From positions 124,001-188,000 of the forward strand of contig JAPWJW010000002.1 in NCBI GenBank assembly GCA_028283825.1: a stretch of 64,000 nucleotides of DNA. The letters are read 5' to 3'. The DNA is from Azospirillaceae bacterium. GTDB taxonomy: Bacteria; Pseudomonadota; Alphaproteobacteria; Azospirillales; Azospirillaceae. The stretch's first letter is position 1; every line of letters starts with the position of its first letter. Shown piece after piece: positions 48,512-57,164 of this stretch. The position numbers and the translations under genes were made by a program. The notes beneath the pieces were generated by a model, which ran no database searches, was not told where the DNA came from, and was given only the letters and a program-made list of their open reading frames with translations.

Positions 48512-50077
48512 TCACCACCAGGTTATGTAGAGGGCGGAAACGATCACCAGCACCACCAGCGCACCCAGGTTGAAGCTGGTGCTGGTGGAATAGTCGATGC
48601 CCTTCAGTTTGACCTTGATCTGGCCGGGCTGCAGGGCGGGTGCCACCAGCGACACCACCACCGCCGCGGCCAGGCAGGCCAGGAAGGTGACGCCGACGCG
48701 GTCGATGAAGGGCAGTTCGGGCAGCCAGATCTTCAGGATCAGCGACAGCACGGCGGACCCGACGGCCGCCGTCAGGGCGCCCGCCGCGTTGGCGCGCGGC
48801 CAGAACATGCCCAGCAGGAAGATCACGCAGATGCCCGGCGTGAAGAAGCCGGTGAATTCCTGGATGTACTGGAAGGCCTGGTCGAAGTTGCCCAGGAGCG
48901 GCTTGGCCACCACGATGCCGATGATCACGGCCAGCACGCTGACGATGCGGCCGACGGCCACCAGGTGATGCTGGGTCGCGTTCTTCTTGGCGTGGGCGTA
49001 GAGGTCCAGGGTGAAGATGGTGGCCACGCTGTTGATCTTGGACGCCAGCGAGGCGACGATGGCCGCCACCAGGGCGGCGAACACCAGGCCCTTCAGCCCG
49101 GCGGGCAGCATCTTCATCACTTCCGGGTAGGCCTGGTCCGGCGTGGCCAGGTCGGGCACCAGCAGCAGGGCCGCCAGGCCCGGCAGCACGATGATGACCG
49201 GCATCAGCAGCTTCAGGAAGGCGGCGAACACCACGCCCTTCTGCGCCTCGCGGATCGACTTGGCGGCCAACGCGCGCTGGATGATATACTGGTTGAAGCC
49301 CCAGTAGGACACGTTCATGACCCACAGGCCGCCCACCAGGACGGAGATGCCGGGCAGGTCCTTATAGTTCGGGTTGTCCTTGGTCAGGATCAGCTGGAAC
49401 TTGTCCGGCACCGCCTGGGTCAGCTGGTGGAAACCCGCCAGCACGCCCTGGCCGCCAGAGATCTGGTTCAGCGCCAGGTAACCGATGATCAGGCCGCCCA
49501 GCACCAGCAGGGTGACCTGCACGATGTCGGTCAGCGCCACCGCCTTCAGGCCGCCGAACAGCGAATAGGCGCAGGAGAAGACGCCCAGCACCACCAGCGC
49601 CGTCATCTGGTCCACGCCCGCCACCGCGTGCACGGCGATGGACCCCAGCCACAGGATGGAGGCCAGGTTGACGAAAACGTAAACGCCCAGCCAGAACACC
49701 GCCAGCGTCAGGCGCACGCTGGGGCCGTACCGCTGCTCCAGGAACTGGGGCATGGTGTAGATCTGGTTTTCCAGGAAGATGGGCAGAAAGAACTTGCCCA
49801 CCAGGATCAGGGTCAGCGCCGCCATCCATTCGTAGCAGGCGATGGCCAGGCCGACCTTGTAGCCGGAACCGGCCATGCCGATGATCTGTTCGGCGGAGAT
49901 GTTGGCGGCGATGAGCGAGGCGCCGATGGCCCACCAGGGCAGCGAACGGCCGGCCAGGAAATAGTCCTTGGCGTTCTTCTCATGCCCGGCCTTTTCCCGC
50001 GACACCCACTGGGCCAGCAGGAAGATGAACACGGCGTAGACGCCCAGCACCGCGATGTCGATCGTCGCCAAACCCAT
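48512..50077 (-). CDS. Sodium:solute symporter (SGLT-like sugar transporter)
   Basis: A 521-residue membrane protein with about 13 or 14 helices of the SSS family: GRSLPWWAIGASLIAANISAEQ (the conserved S-L/I-A-A-N-I-S motif), then GLKAVALTDIVQ, QYIIQRALAAKS and FAALVAAIVASLASKINS (sodium-site serines). The SGLT subgroup takes up galactose, glucose or related sugars with sodium. The operon suggests galactose, a galactoside or its lactone. Confidence 0.9.
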   Translation of the reverse strand: MGLATIDIAVLGVYAVFIFLLAQWVSREKAGHEKNAKDYFLAGRSLPWWAIGASLIAANISAEQIIGMAGSGYKVGLAIACYEWMAALTLILVGKFFLPIFLENQIYTMPQFLEQRYGPSVRLTLAVFWLGVYVFVNLASILWLGSIAVHAVAGVDQMTALVVLGVFSCAYSLFGGLKAVALTDIVQVTLLVLGGLIIGYLALNQISGGQGVLAGFHQLTQAVPDKFQLILTKDNPNYKDLPGISVLVGGLWVMNVSYWGFNQYIIQRALAAKSIREAQKGVVFAAFLKLLMPVIIVLPGLAALLLVPDLATPDQAYPEVMKMLPAGLKGLVFAALVAAIVASLASKINSVATIFTLDLYAHAKKNATQHHLVAVGRIVSVLAVIIGIVVAKPLLGNFDQAFQYIQEFTGFFTPGICVIFLLGMFWPRANAAGALTAAVGSAVLSLILKIWLPELPFIDRVGVTFLACLAAAVVVSLVAPALQPGQIKVKLKGIDYSTSTSFNLGALVVLVIVSALYITWW

Positions 50078-50122
50078 CGGCGCACCCCCCTCTATGATCT
50101 ATTCTTTTAAGGACCGGCGTTC

Positions 50123-50162
50123 TTGTCCGCCGGCGCCCGATCACTAGGGCGCCGGCGGACAA
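50123..50162 (-). promoter_or_regulatory. Long intercistronic hairpin between dgoA and the symporter gene
   Basis: A perfect 16-bp stem (TTGTCCGCCGGCGCCC at 50123-50138 with its complement at 50147-50162) and an 8-base loop lie 8 bp after the aldolase stop. In the operon transcript it could attenuate, mark a processing site, or protect the upstream mRNA, setting different levels for dgoKA and the transporter. Confidence 0.7.
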
Positions 50163-50170
50163 AATCCGGG

Positions 50171-50800
50171 TCAGGCCAACTTCAAAACCGTGCGCACAGC
50201 CGCCACCAGGGCCACCGCGCGTTCCCCGATCAACCCCACATCCATGCCCGGTCGGTACAGGTCGCCGCCGGAGCCGAAGCCGGTGACGCCCGCATCCACC
50301 CAATCCTGCAAATTGGCCGGCGTGACGCCACCCACCGCATAGACCCCCACGTCCGGCGGCAGCACGGCCTTCAGCGCCTTCACATGGCCGGGCGCGTGGC
50401 TGGAGGCCGGGAACAGCTTCAGGTACCTTGACCCGGCGCCGATGGCGGCGAAGGCCTCCGTCGCGGTGGAGAAGCCCGGCATGGAGACCATGCCCAGGCT
50501 GACCGTGCGGGCGATGACGGCGGTATCGACATTGGGCGACACCACCAGCTGGCCGCCCACGCCATGCACCTGGCCCACCTGGTCCGGGGTCAGCACCGTG
50601 CCGGCGCCCACCAGGCAATCGTCACCGAAATGCTTCACCAGCCGTTCGATGCTGCGCAGCGGCTCCGGCGAGTTCAGCGGCACCTCGATGGCGCGGATGC
50701 CGGCGGCGTGCAGGGCGGTGCCGACGGCGACGGCCTCCTCCGGCTTCACGCCGCGCAGGATGGCCACCACGGGCAGCTGCTTCAACCAGGCTTCAGTCAT
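50171..50800 (-). CDS. dgoA: 2-dehydro-3-deoxy-6-phosphogalactonate aldolase
   Basis: About 209 residues from ATG 50800; a much longer open frame upstream is shadow of dgoK. Motifs: VVAILRGVKPEEAVAVG (with the catalytic Glu shortly after in AIEVPLNSPEPL), LVGAGTVLTPDQV, SPNVDTAVI, and KLFPASSHAPGHVKAL with the Schiff-base lysine. The PLNSPEPL motif marks KDPGal rather than KDPG aldolase. It yields pyruvate and glyceraldehyde 3-phosphate. It is 11 bp after dgoK. Confidence 0.9.
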   Translation of the reverse strand: MTEAWLKQLPVVAILRGVKPEEAVAVGTALHAAGIRAIEVPLNSPEPLRSIERLVKHFGDDCLVGAGTVLTPDQVGQVHGVGGQLVVSPNVDTAVIARTVSLGMVSMPGFSTATEAFAAIGAGSRYLKLFPASSHAPGHVKALKAVLPPDVGVYAVGGVTPANLQDWVDAGVTGFGSGGDLYRPGMDVGLIGERAVALVAAVRTVLKLA

Positions 50801-50811
50801 GACGTCTTCCT

Positions 50812-51741
50812 TCAGAGGCGACGGAAATAGGCCAGCAGGCCGGCCGTCGATTGCTGGGCACCGTCCAGCGCCAGCGACGCGATGCCGTGGCTGGCCAATG
50901 CCAGGGTATATAGGGTGTTCAGGGCCGGCGCGCCCACCAGCACGACCCGCGTGGGTGCGGGCCGGCCCAGGGCGCGATGCCGGGCCAGGGTGGCGGCCAC
51001 GTCGCCGCCGATGACCAGGCCGGACAGGAAGCCCAGGGCGTCCGTCGCCGACAGCACGCCCGCCATCTGCCGGGCGCGGGTTTCGAACAGCAGGTGCAGG
51101 ACATCGGCGCCGGCCTCGGCCACCCGGGCCAGGCCCTGGCGGAAACCGGCGTCGGGCGTGCCGTCCCAGGGTGCGGCCCCGCGCGCCAGGGTGCTGTGCC
51201 GGGACAGCAGCGCGTAGATTTCGCCCGACATGGCGGTGGTGAAACCGGTGATGCGGCCGTCGGCCAGGTCCACCCACTTGGAATGGGTGCCGGGCAGGCA
51301 CAGCAGATGATCGCCCGTCGCCAATACCGGGTGGGTGATCAGGGCGCCCAGGACCTGGGTTTCCTCCCCCCGCATGACATCGGGGGCGCCCTGCAGGTTC
51401 AAGCCCTTCACCCCCGGGGCGATGTAGACCTTGCGGCCGTCCAGGTCGATGGGATGCAGGTGGTCCGCGATCTCGGCAGCACCGGCGGGTGCGGCCGCGT
51501 AGGGCACCTCAACCCAGCCCAGGGTGGATCCCACCATGCCGCAGAGCAGCAGGGGCAGTTTGCCGTGGGCGACATCCCAATCGGCCAGCAGGCCGCGCAC
51601 CGTGTCGGGGAAACCGCCGGCCGGCACGGCCGCGGCACCGGGACCGGTGCGCGTGTCCAGCACGGCGCCGTCGGCATCGACCAGCGACAGGCGCAAATTG
51701 CTGGTGCCCCAGTCACCGGCGATGAAAACAGGCGTGCTCAT
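50812..51741 (-). CDS. dgoK: 2-dehydro-3-deoxygalactonokinase
   Basis: A 309-residue ASKHA-fold kinase: GDWGTSNLRLSLVDADG (phosphate 1), LLCGMVGSTLGW, LCLPGTHSKWVDL, FTTAMSGEIYALL, and a late GLVIGGDVAATLAR. It phosphorylates 2-keto-3-deoxygalactonate. Start ATG 51741 has GGGAG upstream; the longer frame is rejected. It is the first gene of the operon dgoK-dgoA-symporter-lactonase-regulator. Galactose dehydrogenase and galactonate dehydratase are not in the window. Confidence 0.9.
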   Translation of the reverse strand: MSTPVFIAGDWGTSNLRLSLVDADGAVLDTRTGPGAAAVPAGGFPDTVRGLLADWDVAHGKLPLLLCGMVGSTLGWVEVPYAAAPAGAAEIADHLHPIDLDGRKVYIAPGVKGLNLQGAPDVMRGEETQVLGALITHPVLATGDHLLCLPGTHSKWVDLADGRITGFTTAMSGEIYALLSRHSTLARGAAPWDGTPDAGFRQGLARVAEAGADVLHLLFETRARQMAGVLSATDALGFLSGLVIGGDVAATLARHRALGRPAPTRVVLVGAPALNTLYTLALASHGIASLALDGAQQSTAGLLAYFRRL

Positions 51742-51921
51742 TCCACTGCGACTCCCGGGCGATACGCGCCATGCGGCATGCCGGGATACCCCCGGGGCCA
51801 AAGCCGCGCAAGGTGGGTGATGGCCGGACAGCGCTCGACCGGGCCCATTGAGGCCCCGCACCCGCCGTTTCCCACCCCGAATTCCTTGATGCCCCGGGCC
51901 ACGACCCGAGGTTTGGGTATG

Positions 51922-51936
51922 ATTTATCGGACAATA
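51922..51936. promoter_or_regulatory. Possible GntR-type operator upstream of dgoK
   Basis: ATTTATCGGACAATA contains a near-palindromic TTATC-G-GACAA (TTGTC-type half sites with one mismatch) about 180 bp upstream of the dgoK start. FadR/FCD regulators bind sites of this general form. Weak evidence on its own. Confidence 0.3.
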
Positions 51937-51955
51937 TAGGGGTGGTAAAGCGGAA

Positions 51956-52300
51956 TTGCGGCCGGCGCCGCCCCAGGTGGCCGGCCTGGGCGCCAGTGCG
52001 ACGTCGCAACGCTATGCGCTGGCCTCGGTGGATGAGGCGCGGGCCTATCTGGAACACACCATCCTGGGCGGCCGGCTGCGGCAAATGACGGCGCTGGTCA
52101 ATGAACTGCCGGGCCGGGATCCGGTGGCGGTCTTCGGGCCGGTGGACGCCCTGAAATTCCGCTCCTGCATGACGCTGTTCCACCTGGCGGCCGGCAATTG
52201 CGACAGCCTGTTCCAGGACGCGCTGGACAAGTACTTCGGTGGCACGCCGGATGCGGCGACATTGCGGCTGACCTGCGCGACTGAAGAAATGCATTCATAA
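51956..52300 (+). pseudogene. DUF1810 family protein remnant lacking its N-terminal third
   Basis: The 114-residue frame matches the DUF1810 body: PQVAGLGASATSQRYALASVDEARAYL, then HTILGGRLRQM, VFGPVDALKFRSCMTLF and FQDALDKYFGGTPDAATL. Normal members begin about 40 residues earlier with a segment ending WMWFxFPQLAGLG; here the match begins abruptly at PQVAGLG and the upstream DNA does not encode the missing part in any frame I could see. It probably results from a deletion. The C-terminal residues after DAATL also differ from the family. Confidence 0.65.
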
Positions 52301-52323
52301 GTGGTATAGATGTGGATGGGTGC

Positions 52324-52356
52324 CTGCCCTTCGGGTAGTTTCCCCAACGGGGAAAC
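52324..52356 (+). promoter_or_regulatory. Two adjacent hairpins in the leader of the multicopper oxidase
   Basis: CTGCCC-TTC-GGGTAG (52324-52338) is followed directly by GTTTCCCC-AAC-GGGGAAAC (52338-52356, perfect 8-bp stem). They lie 18-50 bp before the ATG at 52375, so they may form a 5' leader structure; a terminator for the DUF1810 remnant is an alternative. Confidence 0.5.
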
Positions 52357-52374
52357 GCAAAAGGGGGCGGGCTT

Positions 52375-54546
52375 ATGTCATCCATCAACGCATTCCGGAA
52401 ATTGCCGGCCGCCATGGTGGCGGCCGGATTGTTGGCGGCGGTTGGCGCGGCGCGCGCCCAGACCTTGGAACTGGCCATGCCGCCGGCCATCCCGCAGTTG
52501 GATGGCATATCCTTCCTTGTCCTGGCGCCGGAGGTCTACACCGTGCCCAACGGCGCGGGGGCAAGCCTGACGGTGCAGGCCAACGCGTTCGTCAGCTTCG
52601 GCGGCCAAGGCGCCCAATCATCGGGTGCCCAAGGCCGGGGGACGCTGGCCAAGAAGCGCGTGGACGCGGCGAAGGCGGCCGGGCTCAAAGGTGAGACGCG
52701 GGCGTCCACGCCCGTGCCGACCACGTCGGAACTGCTGGTCGGGCCGACCATCCGGGTCCATCCCGGCGACACCCTGAACGTCCTCATGGCCAATCTGCTG
52801 ACATTCAGCGTGGACCAGGGCGATGGCTTCATGTCCAGCGACGTGCCGCACGGGCTGGACGTGGTGAACCTGCACACCCACGGCCTGCACGTCAGCCCCC
52901 AGGGCAATTCCGATAACGTGCTGCTGAGCCTCTACCCGGTGGGGACGGACCAGGCGACCATCGATTCCTGTGCCAGGCACATGGGTGACAAGGACCTGTG
53001 CCAGCGGGTCGCCTTCGACTATTCCATCAAGATCCCGGCCCAGCACCCGGCCGGCACCTATTGGTACCACACGCACAAGCACGGCTCGGTCGCCTACCAG
53101 CTGTCCAATGGCGAGGCCGGCGCCCTGATCGTCCAGGATCCGGTGAACGGCATCGACAGTCTGCCCGCCGTCCAGGGTGCTGCGGAAAAGGTGATGGTGA
53201 TCCAGGCCATCCAGGCCGGTACGCTCCAGGGCGCATCGGCCTCCGCGTCATTGAAAATCACCTGCTCCGGTGTCTACGGCACCAATGGCAGCACCTGCGT
53301 CTATCCCCACGGGTCGAAGACGCCGGTCGCCGTCAACAACGTGAACGGCCAGTTGTCCGTGAACGGCCAGTTGTCGCCCACCGTCACGATGCGGACGGGT
53401 GAGGTGCAGCTGTGGCGGGTGGTCAACGCCACGGTTGGCAGCGTCGTGCCCATGTGCCTGGTGCCGGCGACGGGGGCCGGCGCCACCGTCCCCACCCCCT
53501 ACGTTCTGACGGCGGACGGCGTGCCCATCCACCGTCCCGTCCCGACCGGCGGCCCCGACCTGCCCATCGCGCTGACGGCGCCGGCCCCGAACCCCGACGG
53601 CAACGGCGTGATCAACAATGAACTGCTGCTGTTGGCCCCGGGTCAGCGACTGGATCTGATGATGCAGGCGCCCGCGGCCGCCGGCACCTATCAGCTGATT
53701 CAGCCGGCGGGCGCCGCGGGTCTGGCCATGGCGCCGCCCACCAACCCGGGCAATTATCAGTTGGTCTCGACCTCCGGCACCGTCCCGGCGGCCGACACCT
53801 TCAACCCGCCGGTGCTGCAGCCCACCATGGCCAGCCTGTGCCAGCCGGGGCAGGGCGGCACGGTGATCCTCACGGTCAATGTCGTCGCCGGCGGCGGCTA
53901 TTCCACCGCCCTGCCCACGCAAACCCAGCTGAACGCGCTGTACACGCCTGCCAATCTCAAGGGCACGGCGGGCGAGCCGACCTCCCCCACCCAGGGGGTT
54001 GTGTTCGGCTTCACCAGCGGCACCTACGCCAGCAGCACGGGCGGCGCTTCGGTCGTCAACGGCCGGCCCTTCACGCCGGAACGGCCGCAACGCATCCTGG
54101 CCCTGAACCAAACGAACCTGTGGGGGGTGCAGAGTGCCGCCGACACCCACATGTTCCACATCCACACCAACTCTTTCCAGGTGTTCCGGCGCGGCATCGT
54201 GGACTACGCCTATCCCATCTGGCGCGACACGGTGCTGATCAACTGCGCACCGGCCATGGGCGGCGGCAACTGCGCCTTCCCGCAGGGCCTGACCAACGCC
54301 AGCCAGTCGGTCAACAACTATGGTGAAGTGGTGCAGTTCCTAAGCCAGGCGCTGGACTACACCGGCCAGATGGTCATGCACTGCCACAACACCAATCATG
54401 AGGATACGGGCATGATGGAACTGGTGGAAATGGTGGCGGCCGACCAGGCCACGCCCTCGCGCCATGTACACATGGATGAACCGGTGGGTGGCCCGGCGCC
54501 GGCTGGCGTCCGAGGTGCCGGACATCCCGACCACACGCCGCACTGA
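52375..54546 (+). CDS. Multicopper oxidase
   Basis: A 723-residue protein with a signal peptide (LPAAMVAAGLLAAVGAARA). Copper ligands: NLHTHGLHVSP and HPAGTYWYHTHKHGSVAYQ (domain 1, type 2/3), THMFHIHTNSFQVF and MVMHCHNTNHEDTGMMEL (last domain, type 1/2/3; HCH flanks the trinuclear site, Met is the axial ligand). It oxidises metals or phenols, reducing oxygen in the periplasm. It is longer than CueO-type enzymes because of an insertion around residues 75-110 (A/G/K-rich) and extended loops. Substrate not deducible. Confidence 0.9.
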   Translation: MSSINAFRKLPAAMVAAGLLAAVGAARAQTLELAMPPAIPQLDGISFLVLAPEVYTVPNGAGASLTVQANAFVSFGGQGAQSSGAQGRGTLAKKRVDAAKAAGLKGETRASTPVPTTSELLVGPTIRVHPGDTLNVLMANLLTFSVDQGDGFMSSDVPHGLDVVNLHTHGLHVSPQGNSDNVLLSLYPVGTDQATIDSCARHMGDKDLCQRVAFDYSIKIPAQHPAGTYWYHTHKHGSVAYQLSNGEAGALIVQDPVNGIDSLPAVQGAAEKVMVIQAIQAGTLQGASASASLKITCSGVYGTNGSTCVYPHGSKTPVAVNNVNGQLSVNGQLSPTVTMRTGEVQLWRVVNATVGSVVPMCLVPATGAGATVPTPYVLTADGVPIHRPVPTGGPDLPIALTAPAPNPDGNGVINNELLLLAPGQRLDLMMQAPAAAGTYQLIQPAGAAGLAMAPPTNPGNYQLVSTSGTVPAADTFNPPVLQPTMASLCQPGQGGTVILTVNVVAGGGYSTALPTQTQLNALYTPANLKGTAGEPTSPTQGVVFGFTSGTYASSTGGASVVNGRPFTPERPQRILALNQTNLWGVQSAADTHMFHIHTNSFQVFRRGIVDYAYPIWRDTVLINCAPAMGGGNCAFPQGLTNASQSVNNYGEVVQFLSQALDYTGQMVMHCHNTNHEDTGMMELVEMVAADQATPSRHVHMDEPVGGPAPAGVRGAGHPDHTPH

Positions 54547-54560
54547 CGGGAAAGAGGCGC

Positions 54561-54584
54561 GGCCGCCGGCGGTTGCCGGCGGCC
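54561..54584. terminator. Bidirectional hairpin between convergent genes
   Basis: GGCCGCCGGC-GGTT-GCCGGCGGCC, a perfect 10-bp stem, lies between the multicopper oxidase stop and the M1 peptidase stop (54590). There is no T tract. Confidence 0.6.
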
Positions 54585-54589
54585 CATCC

Positions 54590-56638
54590 TTACTTCATCT
54601 CCCACACATCGTCGTCCCGGTTGGTGTCGGGCAGGGCGTGGGTGGGGTCGATGGTGACGCGGCGGATGGCGGGGCCGCCGTCAAGGCGGATGGTGGCCTC
54701 CGCCGTGCCCCGCCAGGTCTCCACAGGAATGCGTACGGTGCGCTGGCTGCCGTCGGCGTATTCGACCAGCAGGGTGGCGGGCATGACCAGGCGGTCCAAT
54801 GAGGCCAGGGTGACCACAGCACCCTTGTCGGGGCCGCCGTCGGCGTAGGCGACCTTGCGCACGGCCAGATCCACCGCCCAGTTGTTGAAGTACCAGCCGC
54901 GCCAGAACCAGGTCAGGTCCTCGCCCGCCCCATCCTCCATGGCGCGGAAGAAGTCGGACGGCGACGGGTGCTTGAACGCCCAGGCGCGGATATAGCGGCG
55001 GAAGGCGGCGTCGAACCGCTCATGCCCCAGGATCTGCTCGCGCAGCAGCACCAGGCCCAAGGCCGATTTGAAATAGGTGACGGGGTGGCGGTACTTCTCC
55101 GTCATGCCGTCGGGGGCGGCGACGACGTTGGGTGCGGCGACGTCGGTCAGCAGCGGCAGGATCTCGTCCACCGGGTTGCCGCCGCCGGGGGCGTATTCGC
55201 CGTCGCGCTTGGGCGCGAACTCACCATGGTTGAAGGCGTCCTGGGCGTAGACGTCGATGAAGGTGTTGAAGCCCTCGTCCATCCAGGCGTCGCGCCGCTC
55301 GTTGGATCCCACGATCATGGGGAACCACGTGTGGCCGATCTCATGCGTGGTGATCCAGTACAGCAGCTTGCCCTTGTCCTCATAGCCGTCGAACACCATG
55401 CCCGGATATTCCATCCCGGCGCCATGGCCGCCCAGATTGACGGCCGCCGGCCAGGGATATGGGAACCACTGGCTGGAGAAATGCTCGATGGAGGCCTTCA
55501 GATATTCCGTCGACCGGTTCCAGCGGTCGGGGCCCACGCCCTCCACCGGGTAGACCGACATGGCCAGCGCGTGCTTGCCCTCCGGCAAATTGATGCGGGC
55601 GGCGTCCCAGACGAAGGCGTTGGAGGCCGCGAACACCACGTCGCGCGTGTTCTTCATGCGGAAGTGCCAGGTCAGCTCGCCATCCTGGCGCGGCCGGCTT
55701 TTGGGATCCGTCACTTCTTCCGGGGTGCGGATCAGCACGGTGCTGTCGCTGCCCCGCGCCTGGTCCAGGCGGGTGGCCTGGGTGGGCGTCAGCACCTCCT
55801 TCGGGTTCACCAACTCACCCGACCCCGCCACCAGCATGGTGGACGGCACGGTGACCGTGTAGTCGAAGTCGCCGTATTCCAGATAAAACTCCGACCCCAG
55901 ATAGGGCAGGGTGTCCCAGCCGCGCAAATCGTCATAGACGGCCATGCGCGGGTACCACTGCGCGATCTCATAGATCTCGCCATTCTTGGTGGGGGTGTGG
56001 GCGGTGCGCCCGCCCCAGGTGCCGGGGATGGTGTAGCTGTAGTCGATATGCAGGGCGATCTTGCCGCCCTTGGCCGCGACCAAGCGGGGCAGGTCTACCC
56101 ACATGCGCGTGTCGTCGACATGGAAGGGCACGGCCGCCACCTTGCCGTCGCCCGTGTCGATGGCGACCGCCGTGATGACGAAGCCGTCGGTGACGCCCCG
56201 GCGGGGCCGGCCGCCGCTGGCCACGGCCGCGCGGGCGTCGGCGCGATAGATGTTCTGGTCCAGTTGCAGCCACAGCCGGTCCAGCGCGTCGGGGCTGTTG
56301 TTGGTGTAGTGGATGACCTCGCTGCCGTTCAGCGCCGGCGCGTCGGCGTGCGACAGGTCCAGCCGGGCGTGCAGGTCATAGTCGGCACGGTTCTGCCAAT
56401 ACGCCGGCCCGGGCACGCCGCTGCCCGACCGGTACTGGTTCACCGCCTGCGGCAGGGTCAGGGCGGCGAAGGCCTCGAACGGGCGGTAGGCGGTGGCCAG
56501 GGGCGGCTCCGGGTCCGCCGGCTTTTCCAGCCGCTGAGTCGCCTGCTGGGCCGCCGTCGGGGTTGGGGCCAGGGTTGGAACCAGGGAACCAAGGGCGAAC
56601 ATGACAAGGGTGGTACGGCGAAGCCAGGGCGACGTCAT
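54590..56638 (-). CDS. M1 family metallopeptidase
   Basis: A 682-residue protein with a signal peptide (LVMFALGSLVPTLAPTPTAA). Zinc site HEIGHTWFPMIVG with the third ligand in DAWMDEGFNTFID; substrate-binding motif GAGMEYPGMVFDG (GAMEN position). The first 300 residues form the beta-rich N-terminal domain. It is a periplasmic or secreted aminopeptidase of the gluzincin type. Start ATG 56638 is chosen since the earlier frame overlaps promoter-like sequence. Confidence 0.9.
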   Translation of the reverse strand: MTSPWLRRTTLVMFALGSLVPTLAPTPTAAQQATQRLEKPADPEPPLATAYRPFEAFAALTLPQAVNQYRSGSGVPGPAYWQNRADYDLHARLDLSHADAPALNGSEVIHYTNNSPDALDRLWLQLDQNIYRADARAAVASGGRPRRGVTDGFVITAVAIDTGDGKVAAVPFHVDDTRMWVDLPRLVAAKGGKIALHIDYSYTIPGTWGGRTAHTPTKNGEIYEIAQWYPRMAVYDDLRGWDTLPYLGSEFYLEYGDFDYTVTVPSTMLVAGSGELVNPKEVLTPTQATRLDQARGSDSTVLIRTPEEVTDPKSRPRQDGELTWHFRMKNTRDVVFAASNAFVWDAARINLPEGKHALAMSVYPVEGVGPDRWNRSTEYLKASIEHFSSQWFPYPWPAAVNLGGHGAGMEYPGMVFDGYEDKGKLLYWITTHEIGHTWFPMIVGSNERRDAWMDEGFNTFIDVYAQDAFNHGEFAPKRDGEYAPGGGNPVDEILPLLTDVAAPNVVAAPDGMTEKYRHPVTYFKSALGLVLLREQILGHERFDAAFRRYIRAWAFKHPSPSDFFRAMEDGAGEDLTWFWRGWYFNNWAVDLAVRKVAYADGGPDKGAVVTLASLDRLVMPATLLVEYADGSQRTVRIPVETWRGTAEATIRLDGGPAIRRVTIDPTHALPDTNRDDDVWEMK

Positions 56639-57164
56639 CAAGGGATGGCAACCTTCGGACGGAAGAGGGGCGCGGAAAAGGGATAGGCCCCATGCGACCG
56701 GGTCGCATCTCGGAATGGGACCGCTACCATCGCAACACCATTCCGTTGGTGTCACAATCCGCATCATGGGTCATTCCGCGCCCCGGCGAAACCCCCTGAA
56801 AACGGTTTCACGCGGCACCCAAGGGTTTGTAAGATTTCGTGGATTCCGGTTTCCGGCCTCGGGTTGGGCGGGAACCGTCACAAAACGGCCCCCAATACGT
56901 GGGGCGACTTGTCGCACGGCTGGCTCCAGCCCAATAAACCCGAACGCGGGCCCGGCAGCGGTGGGGCATATCCCTCAGGATATATAAAGTGTAATGGCGA
57001 AATCGCCCTTATTCACACTACGTTCAAACCAATAAATCCCGCAAAAAACCGATCTTGGGACACCGCCTCGACTCTGGCGGCGTTGGGATTTGTTTTCCCG
57101 GGGTGATCTGCCTTGAGGGTTCCATCCATGCATGGGCGGGCTCAGGCGAAATGGAGAGTGCCTT
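56639..57164. other. 526-bp divergent intergenic region, no gene seen
   Basis: Holds the 5' regions of the M1 peptidase and the chemoreceptor. Visible: a palindrome ATATCC-CTCA-GGATAT (56968-56983) in an AT-rich patch followed by TATATAAAG, which may belong to a promoter reading rightward; a GGCGAAATCGCC inverted repeat nearby; and a run of A residues. I see no coding sequence or repeat-family copy. Confidence 0.45.

Noticed and set aside
50801-51301. N-terminal extension of the KDPGal aldolase
   Set aside because: It overlaps dgoK in another frame, and the aldolase has a normal start and length from 50800.
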